Of a DNA stretch of 8,477 nucleotides, positions 1 through 6,526 are shown piece by piece (position 1 is the first letter of the stretch; each line of letters begins with the position of its first letter). The translations under genes and the position numbers were made by a program. This stretch comes from an uncultured Caryophanales bacterium. Its GTDB lineage: Bacteria; Bacillota_I; Bacilli_A; RF39; UBA660. The notes beneath the pieces were generated by a model. The model saw nothing but the letters and a program-made list of their open reading frames with translations. It ran no database searches and was not told the origin of the DNA. Location of the stretch: positions 1 through 8,477 of the forward strand of contig CAMYXG010000050.1 of NCBI GenBank assembly GCA_947303225.1, read 5' to 3'.

Positions 1-1
1 A

Positions 2-196
2 ATTCAAAATCTTGAAGTTGTTAAGATTATCCTAGAAGAAAATGTTATGTTAATACAAGTAATGGTTGAAGAAGATGACATTGGAAGAGTAATTGGACGT
101 GAGGGAAGAACTGCAAATGCAATTCGTACTTTGGTTCAAGCAAGTAGTGCTTTACATGAAAATAAATACATAAAGATTGACATTGATAAATTTTAG
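2..196 (+). CDS. khpA: KH-domain RNA-binding protein KhpA (3' part only)
   Basis: The last 64 codons of a small KH-domain protein are visible; its start lies left of the window. The readable part runs from IQNLEVVKII to IKIDIDKF and carries the type-II KH nucleic-acid-binding loop in DIGRVIGREGRTANAIRTLV, with the GxxG motif as G-R-E-G. The family (KhpA, formerly YlqC) is usually about 75-85 residues, so only a short N-terminal piece is missing. KhpA binds RNA in the cytoplasm, often with its partner KhpB, and affects cell division and envelope growth in several Firmicutes. It normally sits near rpsP, rimM and trmD; here it is the last gene of its unit, because a terminator begins at its stop codon. 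Other KH proteins such as NusA or RNase Y are unlikely, given the short C-terminus right after the KH fold. Confidence 0.85.
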   Translation: MQNLEVVKIILEENVMLIQVMVEEDDIGRVIGREGRTANAIRTLVQASSALHENKYIKIDIDKF

Positions 197-221
197 AGAG
201 TCATTTTGACTTTCTTTTTTT
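196..221 (+). terminator. Intrinsic terminator after khpA
   Basis: An inverted repeat GAGAGTCA-TTT-TGACTTTC (196-214) forms an 8-bp stem with one G-T pair and a 3-base loop. It is followed at once by seven T residues (215-221). The stem starts on the last base of the khpA stop codon. This is a classic Rho-independent layout. It shares its inner core, AGTCA-nnn-TGACT, with the terminator after rseP. Confidence 0.8.
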
Positions 222-233
222 ATTGCTTTGTAT

Positions 234-239
234 TATAAT
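234..239 (+). promoter_or_regulatory. Putative -10 box (TATAAT) for uppS-cdsA-rseP
   Basis: A perfect TATAAT lies 13 bases after the T-run of the upstream terminator and 19 bases before the uppS start codon. No convincing -35 box is present at 16-18 bases: the region there is T-rich, and the nearest TTGACT (206-211) is 22 bases away inside the terminator arm. If used, transcription would begin near 246 and the ribosome site (GAGG, 247-250) would lie at the very 5' end of the message. The position fits, but the composition is AT-rich, so confidence is moderate. Confidence 0.45.
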
Positions 240-258
240 TTTAAATGAGGTTGAGATT

Positions 259-987
259 ATGAATGAAGAGTTAGTTATTCCTAACCATATTGGAATTATT
301 ATGGATGGTAATGGTAGATGGGCACAAGAACGTGGTATGATTCGTACAATGGGTCATAAGACTGCTGTAGGTACTTTGAAGAAATTATGTGTTCATATGG
401 CTGATATGGGTGTTAAATATGCTTCTTTATATGCTTTTTCTACGGAAAATTTTAAAAGAGATATCAAAGAAGTAGATTTTTTGATGAATTTATTTATTGA
501 ATCTTTTAAAAAAGAGTTTACTTTTCTTAAGGAAAAAAAGGTTCGAGTAGTATTCTCTGGTAGGAGAGAGCCACTTCCTGAAAAGGTATTGGAGGCAATG
601 GATCAAATTGTTGAGGAAACTAAGGAGTATTCTGATTTAGTATTAAATATTTGTTTGAATTATGGTTCTCATGCGGAAATTGTTGATATGACAAAGAAAG
701 TATGTGAAATGTATCAAGATGGAGAAATATCATTAGATGATATAAATGAAGAATTTATCCAAAAAAATATGTATCAGGATTTACCTCCACTTGATTATGT
801 TATTCGTACGAGTGGTGAATTACGATTAAGTAATTTTATGATGTATCAGGCTAGTTATGCAGAGTTTTATTTTCCTGATGTTTATTTTCCTGATTTTACA
901 CCAGAAGAATTTGATAAGGCGATTGAAGTATTTCAAAAAAGAAATCGTAGGTTTGGAGGAATAAAAAATGAAGTCAAGAGTTCTTAG
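259..987 (+). CDS. uppS: Undecaprenyl diphosphate synthase (cis-prenyltransferase)
   Basis: The enzyme condenses eight isopentenyl diphosphates onto farnesyl diphosphate, giving the C55 lipid carrier precursor for peptidoglycan and teichoic acid; it acts in the cytoplasm at the membrane. The 242-residue product matches the usual length of about 240-255. Family landmarks appear in order: HIGIIMDGNGRW (10-21) with the Mg-binding Asp16, GHK with His33, LYAFSTENFKR (57-67), NICLNYG (130-136), and VIRTSGELRLSNF (181-193) with the diphosphate-binding Arg183 and Arg189, then YAEFYFPDVYFPDF with Glu202. ATG 259 is chosen because the conserved region begins at residue 8 and GAGG (247-250) precedes it. 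A longer frame from TTG 223 would start inside the probable promoter. The last 20 bases overlap cdsA, which suggests translational coupling. Nothing is missing in the active site. Confidence 0.97.
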   Translation: MNEELVIPNHIGIIMDGNGRWAQERGMIRTMGHKTAVGTLKKLCVHMADMGVKYASLYAFSTENFKRDIKEVDFLMNLFIESFKKEFTFLKEKKVRVVFSGRREPLPEKVLEAMDQIVEETKEYSDLVLNICLNYGSHAEIVDMTKKVCEMYQDGEISLDDINEEFIQKNMYQDLPPLDYVIRTSGELRLSNFMMYQASYAEFYFPDVYFPDFTPEEFDKAIEVFQKRNRRFGGIKNEVKSS

Positions 988-1768
988 TGCTATTATATTA
1001 GTAGCTGTTTTTATCCCTTTTTTGTTGATTGGAGAGCTACCTTTTGCTGTTTTTATGGCTATTCTAAGTATGTTTGGCCTTTATGAATTATTAAAGGTTA
1101 GAGAAAGTAAAAAGAAATTTCCATTTTTTTTAAAACTAGTTGCATATATTTTAGTAGCAGTTTTTTGTATGTATAATATTAATTCTATTGATTTTCAATA
1201 TCAATTTGATTATAGTGTAATGGCATTTTTGATTTTCTTATTTATGTCTCCTATGGTTTTTATTAATAATACAAAGAAGTATAATTTAAATGATGCTTTA
1301 TTTTTAATGGGATCTGTATTGTTTTTAGGGCTTAGTTTTAATTTAATTATTATTACACGTAATTATGATTTGAATTATCTTATTTATTTATTGTTAATTA
1401 CTACTATTACGGATACTTTTGCATTATTTTCGGGGATGTTAGTTGGAAAGCATAAGTTATGTCCCAAAATTAGTCCTAAGAAGACAATTGAGGGATTAAT
1501 TGGTGGAGCTTTTATGGGAACATTTGTTGCGACTGCTTTTTATATAACTGTTATTCGATCAAGTGTTTCTTTGGTATTTATTATTTTAATTACTTTGTTG
1601 CTATGTCTTGTGGGGCAATTAGGAGATTTGGCTTTTTCTTCTATTAAACGTTATTATGATGTAAAAGATTTTTCTAATTTAATTCCAGGACATGGTGGAG
1701 TTTTAGATCGCTTTGATAGTTTAATATTTGTAACACTTGCATTTATTATGCTACTTACATGGTTATAG
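968..1768 (+). CDS. cdsA: Phosphatidate cytidylyltransferase (CDP-diacylglycerol synthase)
   Basis: CdsA makes CDP-diacylglycerol from CTP and phosphatidic acid, the branch point for acidic phospholipids, in the cytoplasmic membrane. The 266-residue product is highly hydrophobic, with about seven or eight membrane segments (for example 5-40, 52-72, 82-99, 110-130, 137-158, 178-196, 199-217 and 251-265). The family signature is complete at residues 224-250: SSIKR, K233-D234, then IPGHGGVLDRFD, with all fixed residues in place. The upstream conserved stretch SPKKTIEGLIGG (169-180) is also present. ATG 968 has GGAGG (955-959) in front and lies inside the end of uppS, the common order in Firmicutes. 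The next gene, rseP, starts 10 bases beyond the stop, its ribosome site overlapping that stop. Confidence 0.97.
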   Translation: MKSRVLSAIILVAVFIPFLLIGELPFAVFMAILSMFGLYELLKVRESKKKFPFFLKLVAYILVAVFCMYNINSIDFQYQFDYSVMAFLIFLFMSPMVFINNTKKYNLNDALFLMGSVLFLGLSFNLIIITRNYDLNYLIYLLLITTITDTFALFSGMLVGKHKLCPKISPKKTIEGLIGGAFMGTFVATAFYITVIRSSVSLVFIILITLLLCLVGQLGDLAFSSIKRYYDVKDFSNLIPGHGGVLDRFDSLIFVTLAFIMLLTWL

Positions 1769-1778
1769 GAGGGATATT
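1767..1778 (+). promoter_or_regulatory. Ribosome binding site that fixes the TTG start of rseP
   Basis: AGGAGG (1767-1772) overlaps the cdsA stop codon TAG (1766-1768) and stands six bases before TTG 1779. It rules out the longer reading from TTG 1737, which would put 14 extra residues inside cdsA and before the first membrane helix. Confidence 0.8.
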
Positions 1779-2831
1779 TTGTCAGTTGTTATTAATTTAT
1801 TATTATTTATTTTAATATTAGGTGTTATTGTTTTTGTACATGAATTTGGACATTTTCTATTTGCTAAAATAACAGGAGTATATGTTTATGAATTTGCAAT
1901 TGGTATGGGTCCAAAGATTTGGGGGTTCCAAAAAGGAGAGACGGAGTATAATTTAAGAGCTATTCCAATTGGTGGATTTTGTCAATTAGCTGGAGAAGAT
2001 TTGGATGATGATGATTTAAAAAAGGTTCCAAAGAAACGTAGATTACAATCAAAGACTGCTTTTCAAAGATTTTTAATTATGGTTTTTGGACCTATGAATA
2101 ATTTTATATTAGCTGTAGTACTATTATTCTTTATTGCATTAATATGGGGTGGTACTACAATGAATCCTACTATTTCTTCTATTGAAAAAGGTTCAGCTGC
2201 AGAGGCTAGTGGGTTGGTTGCAAAGGATAAAGTATTAAAGATAGATAATCATAAGATTACTACTAATGATGATATTACTTTATATTTAGCTGTTTCTAAT
2301 CCGAAAAAAGGTACTAAGTTCTTAATTGATAGAAATGGAAAGAAATATACAATTACGGTTAAACCAAAAAAGGTTAAGCAGGGAAAAAATGAGAGTTATC
2401 ATTATGGAATAGGAATTCAACAAAAGAAGACGAAAGGAATTATTTCTGCATTTGTTTATACAGGAAGAAAAACAATTTCTATCTTTAAGCAAATGTTTGT
2501 TACGATAGCTTATTTGTTTACTGGTGGTATTCGATTAAATCAGTTATCTGGACATGTTGGTATTTATTCTATTGTTGGACAGCAGAGTAAAGCTGGAGTT
2601 GCAAATTTATTATATTTAATGGCTTTTTTAAGTATTAATGTTGGTTTTATTAATTTATTACCAATTCCTGCTTTTGATGGTGGACATATTTTGTTTATTA
2701 TTATTGAGAAGATAAAAGGTTCTCCTGTTAATCCAGATGTTGAAAATAAAATACATACTGTATTTTTGATGTTATTGATGTTATTGATGATTGTGATTAC
2801 ATTTAATGATGTATTAAGATTATTTCAATAA
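1779..2831 (+). CDS. rseP: Site-2 intramembrane zinc metalloprotease (RseP/RasP family)
   Basis: This protease cuts membrane proteins within the bilayer; in Bacilli its relatives (RasP/YluC) process anti-sigma factors and clear signal peptides. The protein starts at TTG 1779 and has 350 residues, slightly shorter than the B. subtilis form. The catalytic HEFGH (21-25) lies in the first membrane helix. A GG-containing loop (IPIGGF, 62-67) and GPMNN (104-108) follow, then a PDZ domain at about 128-196. The second metal-binding motif, NLLPIPAFDGG (292-302), carries the aspartate ligand Asp300. Four membrane helices can be drawn (about 3-20, 99-122, 280-308 and 327-343). The gene is coupled to cdsA, but the dxr gene often found between them is absent, and proS does not follow. 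A terminator lies directly behind it, so it ends the uppS unit. Confidence 0.96.
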   Translation: MSVVINLLLFILILGVIVFVHEFGHFLFAKITGVYVYEFAIGMGPKIWGFQKGETEYNLRAIPIGGFCQLAGEDLDDDDLKKVPKKRRLQSKTAFQRFLIMVFGPMNNFILAVVLLFFIALIWGGTTMNPTISSIEKGSAAEASGLVAKDKVLKIDNHKITTNDDITLYLAVSNPKKGTKFLIDRNGKKYTITVKPKKVKQGKNESYHYGIGIQQKKTKGIISAFVYTGRKTISIFKQMFVTIAYLFTGGIRLNQLSGHVGIYSIVGQQSKAGVANLLYLMAFLSINVGFINLLPIPAFDGGHILFIIIEKIKGSPVNPDVENKIHTVFLMLLMLLMIVITFNDVLRLFQ

Positions 2832-2837
2832 TTGATG

Positions 2838-2865
2838 AAAGCAAGTCAGATTGACTTGTTTTTTT
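2838..2865 (+). terminator. Intrinsic terminator between rseP and priA
   Basis: A perfect 7-bp stem CAAGTCA-GAT-TGACTTG (2842-2858) is followed by seven T residues (2859-2865) and preceded by AAAG. It starts seven bases after the rseP stop. The inner core AGTCA-nnn-TGACT is the same as in the terminator at 196-221. Confidence 0.88.
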
Positions 2866-2873
2866 GGTATAAT
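2865..2873 (+). promoter_or_regulatory. Putative extended -10 promoter element for priA
   Basis: TGG-TATAAT (2865-2873) is a perfect extended -10 (TGnTATAAT) starting on the last T of the terminator run. Extended -10 elements can work without a good -35 box, and none is present at the normal spacing: the TTGACT at 2851-2856 is only 11 bases away. Transcription would start near 2880, just before the ribosome site, giving a leader of about 15 bases. Confidence 0.6.
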
Positions 2874-2881
2874 AAATATAT

Positions 2882-2891
2882 AGGAGGTGAT
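2882..2891 (+). promoter_or_regulatory. Strong ribosome binding site that fixes the TTG start of priA
   Basis: AGGAGGTGAT is a full anti-16S match three bases before TTG 2895. It supports this start over TTG 2832 and ATG 2835, which lie upstream of or inside the terminator hairpin. Confidence 0.85.
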
Positions 2892-2894
2892 ATC

Positions 2895-5069
2895 TTGGTA
2901 GCAGGTGTTTTGGTAGAAATATCTCATCAAAGTGTGGATAGGATATTTGATTATTTGATTCCGGATTCTTTATTAGATGATGTTTTAATAGGTGGTCGTG
3001 TGGTTGTTCCATTTGGAAAAATGACATTAGAAGGATTTGTATTAGAAATTAAAGATCATAAGGATACAGATGTAGAATTAAAGGAAATAATAGAAGTTGT
3101 TGATCGAGATGTTGTTTTAACTGAAGAATTATTATCTCTAGGAAAAGAAATTCAAAAAACTACTTTAGCTACTTTGATTAGTTGCTATCAAGTGATGTTA
3201 CCTAAAGCTTTAAAAGCTAAAAATGGAAAAAGAGTTAGTATTCGTTATGATACTTATTATCATTTAAATCCTTCTTTTGATTCTTCTATTAAATTAACTT
3301 CTACACAGAGTAAAATTATTGATTTTGTTAGAGAAAAGGGAGAGGTATTAAGAAAAGAATTAATTGATATTTCTGCTAGTGCAGTATCGACTTTAGTTAA
3401 GAAAAAACTATTGATGGAAGAGAAAAGAGAACATTATCGTTTTCAAAGTATGATTTATAGAGAGGAGAAGAAAAAACTTACAGATGATCAGAGACGGGCT
3501 GTGGAAGAAGTATTAAGTCATCCTAATCAAACATTTTTGTTATATGGAGTAACTGGTTCTGGGAAAACAGAAGTATACATGGAAATTATTGAACATTATT
3601 TGAACTTGGGAAAAACGAGTATTGTACTAGTTCCTGAAATTAGTTTAACTCCACAGATGGTTAAACGTTTTCAGAGTCGTTTTGGTGAAAAAATAGCTGC
3701 TCTTCATTCTGGACTTAGTGATGGGGAAAAATATGATGAATGGAGGAGAATCTATCGTGGAGAAGTCTCTATTGTAATTGGTGCTCGTAGTGCTATTTTT
3801 GCTCCACTTCCTAATATTGGTGTTATTATTGTTGATGAGGAACATAGTGATTCTTATAAACAAAGTGATCCAAATCCTAGGTATCAGGCAAAAGATCTTG
3901 CTATTTGGAGAAGCCATTATCATCAGTGCTCTGTAGTATTTGGTAGTGCTACACCTTCTTTAGAGTCTATGGCTCGAGCTCAAAAAGGAGTTTATTATTT
4001 TGTTTCTTTACCTAATCGTGTGAATGGAAAAGAGTTACCTCCTGTTAAAATAATTGATATGAATCAAGTTATGAGGCAGAATAGAGGATATTTTTCTCAA
4101 GAACTGTTATTTGGAATAGAAACAAGAATGAAGAAGTCTGAACAAGTTATTTTGTTATTAAATAGAAGAGGATATTCATCTTTTGTTACTTGTAAAAATT
4201 GTGGATTTACTTTTAAATGTCCTAATTGTGATATTACTCTTACTTATCATAAGAGTAGTAATACACTGAGATGTCATTATTGTGGGTATGCTGATAAAGT
4301 ACATGATATTTGTCCTGAGTGTAAAGAAAAATCTTTAAGTAATTTAGGTATAGGTACTCAAAAAATAGAAGAAGAAATAAGTGAAAACTTTCCTACTTGT
4401 CGAATTCTTCGAATGGATTATGATACTACTTCTCGCAAGGGAATGCATGAAAAAATGATTACTGCTTTTCAAAATCATGAATATGACATTTTGTTAGGTA
4501 CGCAGATGGTTGCGAAAGGATTAGATTTTTCTTGTGTTACTTTGGTTGGGGTGATTAACGCTGATACTTCTCTTAATATTCCTGACTTTCGAAGTAGTGA
4601 AAATACTTTTTCTTTACTTAGTCAAGTTGCAGGAAGAAGTGGTAGAAGCAATCGAGATGGAGAAGTTATTATACAAACTTTTAATCCAGAACATTATGCT
4701 ATACATTATGCTTCTAAACATGATTATTTTTCTTTTTATCAAGAGGAAATGAAGATTCGTAGGCAATTGAAATATCCTCCTTATTATTATTTATGTAATG
4801 TTCGAATTAGTGGGAAAGATGCAAATTATTTATTTGATGAGGCACTAAAAATAAAAAAGAGTTTGGAACGTAATTTAGAGGGTGTCATTTTATTAGGACC
4901 TAGTGTAGCAACTATTTTTAAAGTTAATAATATTTATCGTTATCATATTTTATTAAAATATAAAGATTCTAAGAATTTATATCCTATTTTTATGAAGATT
5001 ATTAATCATTATCGACAAAATACAAAAATTAAGATTGATATTGATTTTAATCCTAGTCAAATTATGTAA
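2895..5069 (+). CDS. priA: Primosomal replication-restart helicase PriA
   Basis: PriA is a 3'-5' superfamily-2 DNA helicase that recognises stalled forks and reloads the replicative helicase in the cytoplasm. The 724-residue product from TTG 2895 is a little shorter than the roughly 800 residues of the B. subtilis protein. The N-terminal 3'-end-binding domain is at about 3-100 (DRIFDYLIP, GGRVVVPFG). Walker A GVTGSGKT (218-225), VPEISLTPQM (246-255), Walker B DEEH (314-317) and GSATPSLES (350-358) make the first motor domain. Eight zinc-binding cysteines follow: 433, 436, 442, 445, 460, 463, 473 and 476. The second motor domain has LGTQMVAKGLDF (534-545) and QVAGRSGR (577-584). A C-terminal domain follows. 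The first 21 codons of the longer frame would cross the terminator and are excluded. No terminator is seen after the stop. Confidence 0.97.
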   Translation: MVAGVLVEISHQSVDRIFDYLIPDSLLDDVLIGGRVVVPFGKMTLEGFVLEIKDHKDTDVELKEIIEVVDRDVVLTEELLSLGKEIQKTTLATLISCYQVMLPKALKAKNGKRVSIRYDTYYHLNPSFDSSIKLTSTQSKIIDFVREKGEVLRKELIDISASAVSTLVKKKLLMEEKREHYRFQSMIYREEKKKLTDDQRRAVEEVLSHPNQTFLLYGVTGSGKTEVYMEIIEHYLNLGKTSIVLVPEISLTPQMVKRFQSRFGEKIAALHSGLSDGEKYDEWRRIYRGEVSIVIGARSAIFAPLPNIGVIIVDEEHSDSYKQSDPNPRYQAKDLAIWRSHYHQCSVVFGSATPSLESMARAQKGVYYFVSLPNRVNGKELPPVKIIDMNQVMRQNRGYFSQELLFGIETRMKKSEQVILLLNRRGYSSFVTCKNCGFTFKCPNCDITLTYHKSSNTLRCHYCGYADKVHDICPECKEKSLSNLGIGTQKIEEEISENFPTCRILRMDYDTTSRKGMHEKMITAFQNHEYDILLGTQMVAKGLDFSCVTLVGVINADTSLNIPDFRSSENTFSLLSQVAGRSGRSNRDGEVIIQTFNPEHYAIHYASKHDYFSFYQEEMKIRRQLKYPPYYYLCNVRISGKDANYLFDEALKIKKSLERNLEGVILLGPSVATIFKVNNIYRYHILLKYKDSKNLYPIFMKIINHYRQNTKIKIDIDFNPSQIM

Positions 5070-5076
5070 TCTATGA

Positions 5077-5095
5077 TATTCTTATAATTAGAATA
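5077..5095 (+). promoter_or_regulatory. Putative -10 box inside a short inverted repeat, upstream of the envelope gene cluster
   Basis: TATAAT (5083-5088) lies in the 7-base loop of a 6-bp inverted repeat TATTCT-TATAATT-AGAATA (5077-5095), in the 37-base gap after priA. It stands 18 bases before the GTG start at 5107, with the ribosome site GAGGTGAT (5096-5103) between. No clear -35 box is seen. The symmetry could be an operator or chance in AT-rich DNA. Confidence 0.35.
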
Positions 5096-5106
5096 GAGGT
5101 GATTTT

Positions 5107-5376
5107 GTGAGCTTTTTTAATCAAGATATTAATGAAAACACAGAAGAGCAGGTGGATACTAGTTCTGAAAACAATGATAATCATTCTTCTACTTCTGAAT
5201 TAGATATTAATCGTAAAAATCGTGAAAATTATGAAAATTTAATGAAGGATTCATCTACTCAATTAGATGGATATTGGGATCGAAATAATGTTTTTGTTAA
5301 ATTGTTATTGGGAGTATTAGGAATTATTATTGTTATTGGAGTAATCTATTATGTGATGGCTTATTTGGGAAATTGA
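5107..5376 (+). CDS. Small tail-anchored membrane protein, unknown function (89 aa)
   Basis: I do not recognise this family. The first 60 or so residues are polar and rich in Asn, Asp, Glu, Ser and Thr, with no hydrophobic segment, and look disordered. Part of them (about 34-60) is rich in charged residues and may be helical. A single strongly hydrophobic segment at about 66-86 (from LLLGVLGIIIVIGV to YYVMAYLG) ends three residues before the C-terminus. That is the layout of a tail-anchored protein with its N-terminus in the cytoplasm, also suggested by Arg59 and Lys65 just before the helix. The GTG start follows GAGGTGAT (5096-5103) at a good distance. The next gene begins four bases after the stop and has only a weak ribosome site, so the two are probably translationally coupled. 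It may be a regulator or scaffold for the membrane proteins that follow; this is inference only. Confidence 0.8.
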   Translation: MSFFNQDINENTEEQVDTSSENNDNHSSTSELDINRKNRENYENLMKDSSTQLDGYWDRNNVFVKLLLGVLGIIIVIGVIYYVMAYLGN

Positions 5377-5380
5377 TAGT

Positions 5381-6505
5381 ATGATTGCGGTTGTATGTAG
5401 GGATTCTTCTCTTATGGGAATATTAAGTATTGTTAAAAGAATTCTATTTTTGATACAAATTATTGTTCCTATTTTGTTGATTATATGGGGAACAATTTCT
5501 TTTGTTAAGATGGTTAAGAATCCAGAAGAAAAAAATGGTATAAAAAAAATAGTGAATCAATTTTTAGCAGCTGCGATTGTATTCTTTGTTCCTTTATCTG
5601 TTAATGTTTTGATGGGAATATTGGGAGAAGATACTAATTTTAGTAGTTGTTGGATAGATGCTGATGATGTATTGTCTCCTAATACGAAATATTATGATTA
5701 TCATTCTAGGGAAAAAAAGAAAATTATTAGCAATACAAAAGATTATGAAAAAGGAGATCCGTCTACAGAAAAAAGTACTAATCCTGGTTCTTCGATTCGT
5801 ACAGATTATTTTGATAATGTAGAAGGTATTGCTGAATTAGCTGTTTTAATGGCGGGAACTGCGACAATGAATGGAGAGGATGCTCATATTTATTCTCCAA
5901 CTGCTAATCCTTGGTGTAAAGTTCAAGATTCTCGTTTGTATAATGAATATAGAATAATGGATGAAGTCATTACAAAATATCCAAATAGTTGTCCTAATCC
6001 GAATAATTTATTATGTTCTGGTGTTTCTAATTATAGTTATAATAATCCTGCTTATGCTTCTTGTGCTCAAGCAGCAGCAGCTGTTATTCGTGCTACAGTG
6101 GATCCTGATTTTGAGTCAGCTAATCCTGAAATGCAGTTACAGTATTTACAAAGAAATACGGAAAAATGGTCTATGGTTCATGTTGTTAAAACGGGGGAAA
6201 GATTAGATGATTTTTGTAAACCAGGAGATTTGATGATTACTATGGGCGGTCTTACTCATACCATGATATATGTGGGAAATGAAAAGGTTCGAGAAAGGTT
6301 TCCTGAATCTATTGGAAATGTTTATCAAGCTGGATATAGTGAAGGTCATGCTAGATATCCTTCTATTGATTATATGGGTACTGCTTATGCTGATTTTTAT
6401 GTTTTTCGTCCTACTGGAGAGGGAACTTTTACTTATCCATTTATTGATATTCCAAATGTTTTAAAAATGGAGGTTAATTGGAATAATAATCAAGGAGTAT
6501 GCTAA
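5381..6505 (+). CDS. Membrane-hairpin protein with a C-terminal NlpC/P60- or CHAP-like domain, copy 1
   Basis: The 374-residue product has two membrane helices (about 11-43 and 61-82) joined by a short, lysine-rich loop (KMVKNPEEKNGIKK). By the positive-inside rule the loop is cytoplasmic and both ends are outside. This hairpin resembles VirB2/TrbC-like pilin modules in shape, but no other secretion gene is near. A polar linker (about 90-145) leads to an exposed domain. There YASCAQAAAAVIR (225-237) carries candidate nucleophile Cys228, PGDL (281-284) follows, and THTMIYVGN (292-300) carries candidate His293: the order and spacing of NlpC/P60 or CHAP cysteine peptidases and amidases of the cell wall. 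Gln316 is where a third catalytic residue could lie. ATG 5381 is the only fitting start; GGGA (5367-5370) is a weak ribosome site, so coupling to the 89-aa gene is likely. Cys179, Cys204, Cys212 and Cys374 are absent from copy 2. Peptidase activity is inferred. Confidence 0.75.
   Translation: MIAVVCRDSSLMGILSIVKRILFLIQIIVPILLIIWGTISFVKMVKNPEEKNGIKKIVNQFLAAAIVFFVPLSVNVLMGILGEDTNFSSCWIDADDVLSPNTKYYDYHSREKKKIISNTKDYEKGDPSTEKSTNPGSSIRTDYFDNVEGIAELAVLMAGTATMNGEDAHIYSPTANPWCKVQDSRLYNEYRIMDEVITKYPNSCPNPNNLLCSGVSNYSYNNPAYASCAQAAAAVIRATVDPDFESANPEMQLQYLQRNTEKWSMVHVVKTGERLDDFCKPGDLMITMGGLTHTMIYVGNEKVRERFPESIGNVYQAGYSEGHARYPSIDYMGTAYADFYVFRPTGEGTFTYPFIDIPNVLKMEVNWNNNQGVC
5486..5620 (+). repeat. 135-bp direct repeat, copy A (identical to 6641-6775)
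   Basis: From TGGGGAACAATTTC to GATGGGAATA the 135 bases match 6641-6775 at every position, at an offset of 1155. The block is in frame in both genes and encodes residues 36-80 of copy 1: the end of the first membrane helix, the cytoplasmic loop and most of the second helix. The flanking bases differ at once (A5485 against T6640, and T5621 against A6776). Confidence 0.97.
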
Positions 6506-6513
6506 TATTTAAT

Positions 6514-6520
6514 GAGGTGA
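6514..6520 (+). promoter_or_regulatory. Ribosome binding site that fixes the GTG start of copy 2
   Basis: GAGGTGA lies six bases before GTG 6527. ATG 6542 and ATG 6548 in the same frame are too far from it, though they would still keep the whole membrane module. A weak extended -10-like TGC-TAATAT (6500-6508) overlaps the copy 1 stop but has two mismatches. Confidence 0.65.
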
Positions 6521-6526
6521 TAATTT

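Noticed and set aside
206..239. TTGACT (206-211) as a -35 box for the uppS promoter
   Set aside because: Spacing to TATAAT is 22 bases, and the matching TTGACT at priA is 11 bases from its box. The hexamer is explained by the shared terminator arm.
223..258. Longer uppS reading from TTG 223
   Set aside because: It would begin inside the promoter region just behind the terminator and adds 12 residues not seen in the family; ATG 259 has a ribosome site.
2764..2789. Short tandem repeat TTATTGATG near the end of rseP
   Set aside because: It has only two full units and a partial one, and encodes Leu-Met-rich membrane helix residues. It is low-complexity coding sequence.
2832..2894. Longer priA reading from TTG 2832 or ATG 2835
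   Set aside because: These 21 codons cross the terminator hairpin and T-run; the strong AGGAGGTGAT site points to TTG 2895.
2803..3027. Minus-strand open frame of 74 codons
   Set aside because: It lies across rseP end, the terminator and priA start, and has no ribosome site or recognisable features.
3645..3923. Minus-strand open frame of 92 codons
   Set aside because: It is fully inside the priA motor domain, is low in complexity, and is a shadow of the real gene.
5961..6464. Two short plus-strand frames (5961-6206 and 6270-6464)
   Set aside because: Both are alternative frames inside copy 1 of the hairpin-peptidase gene; the apparent hydrophobicity comes from T-rich codons read out of frame.
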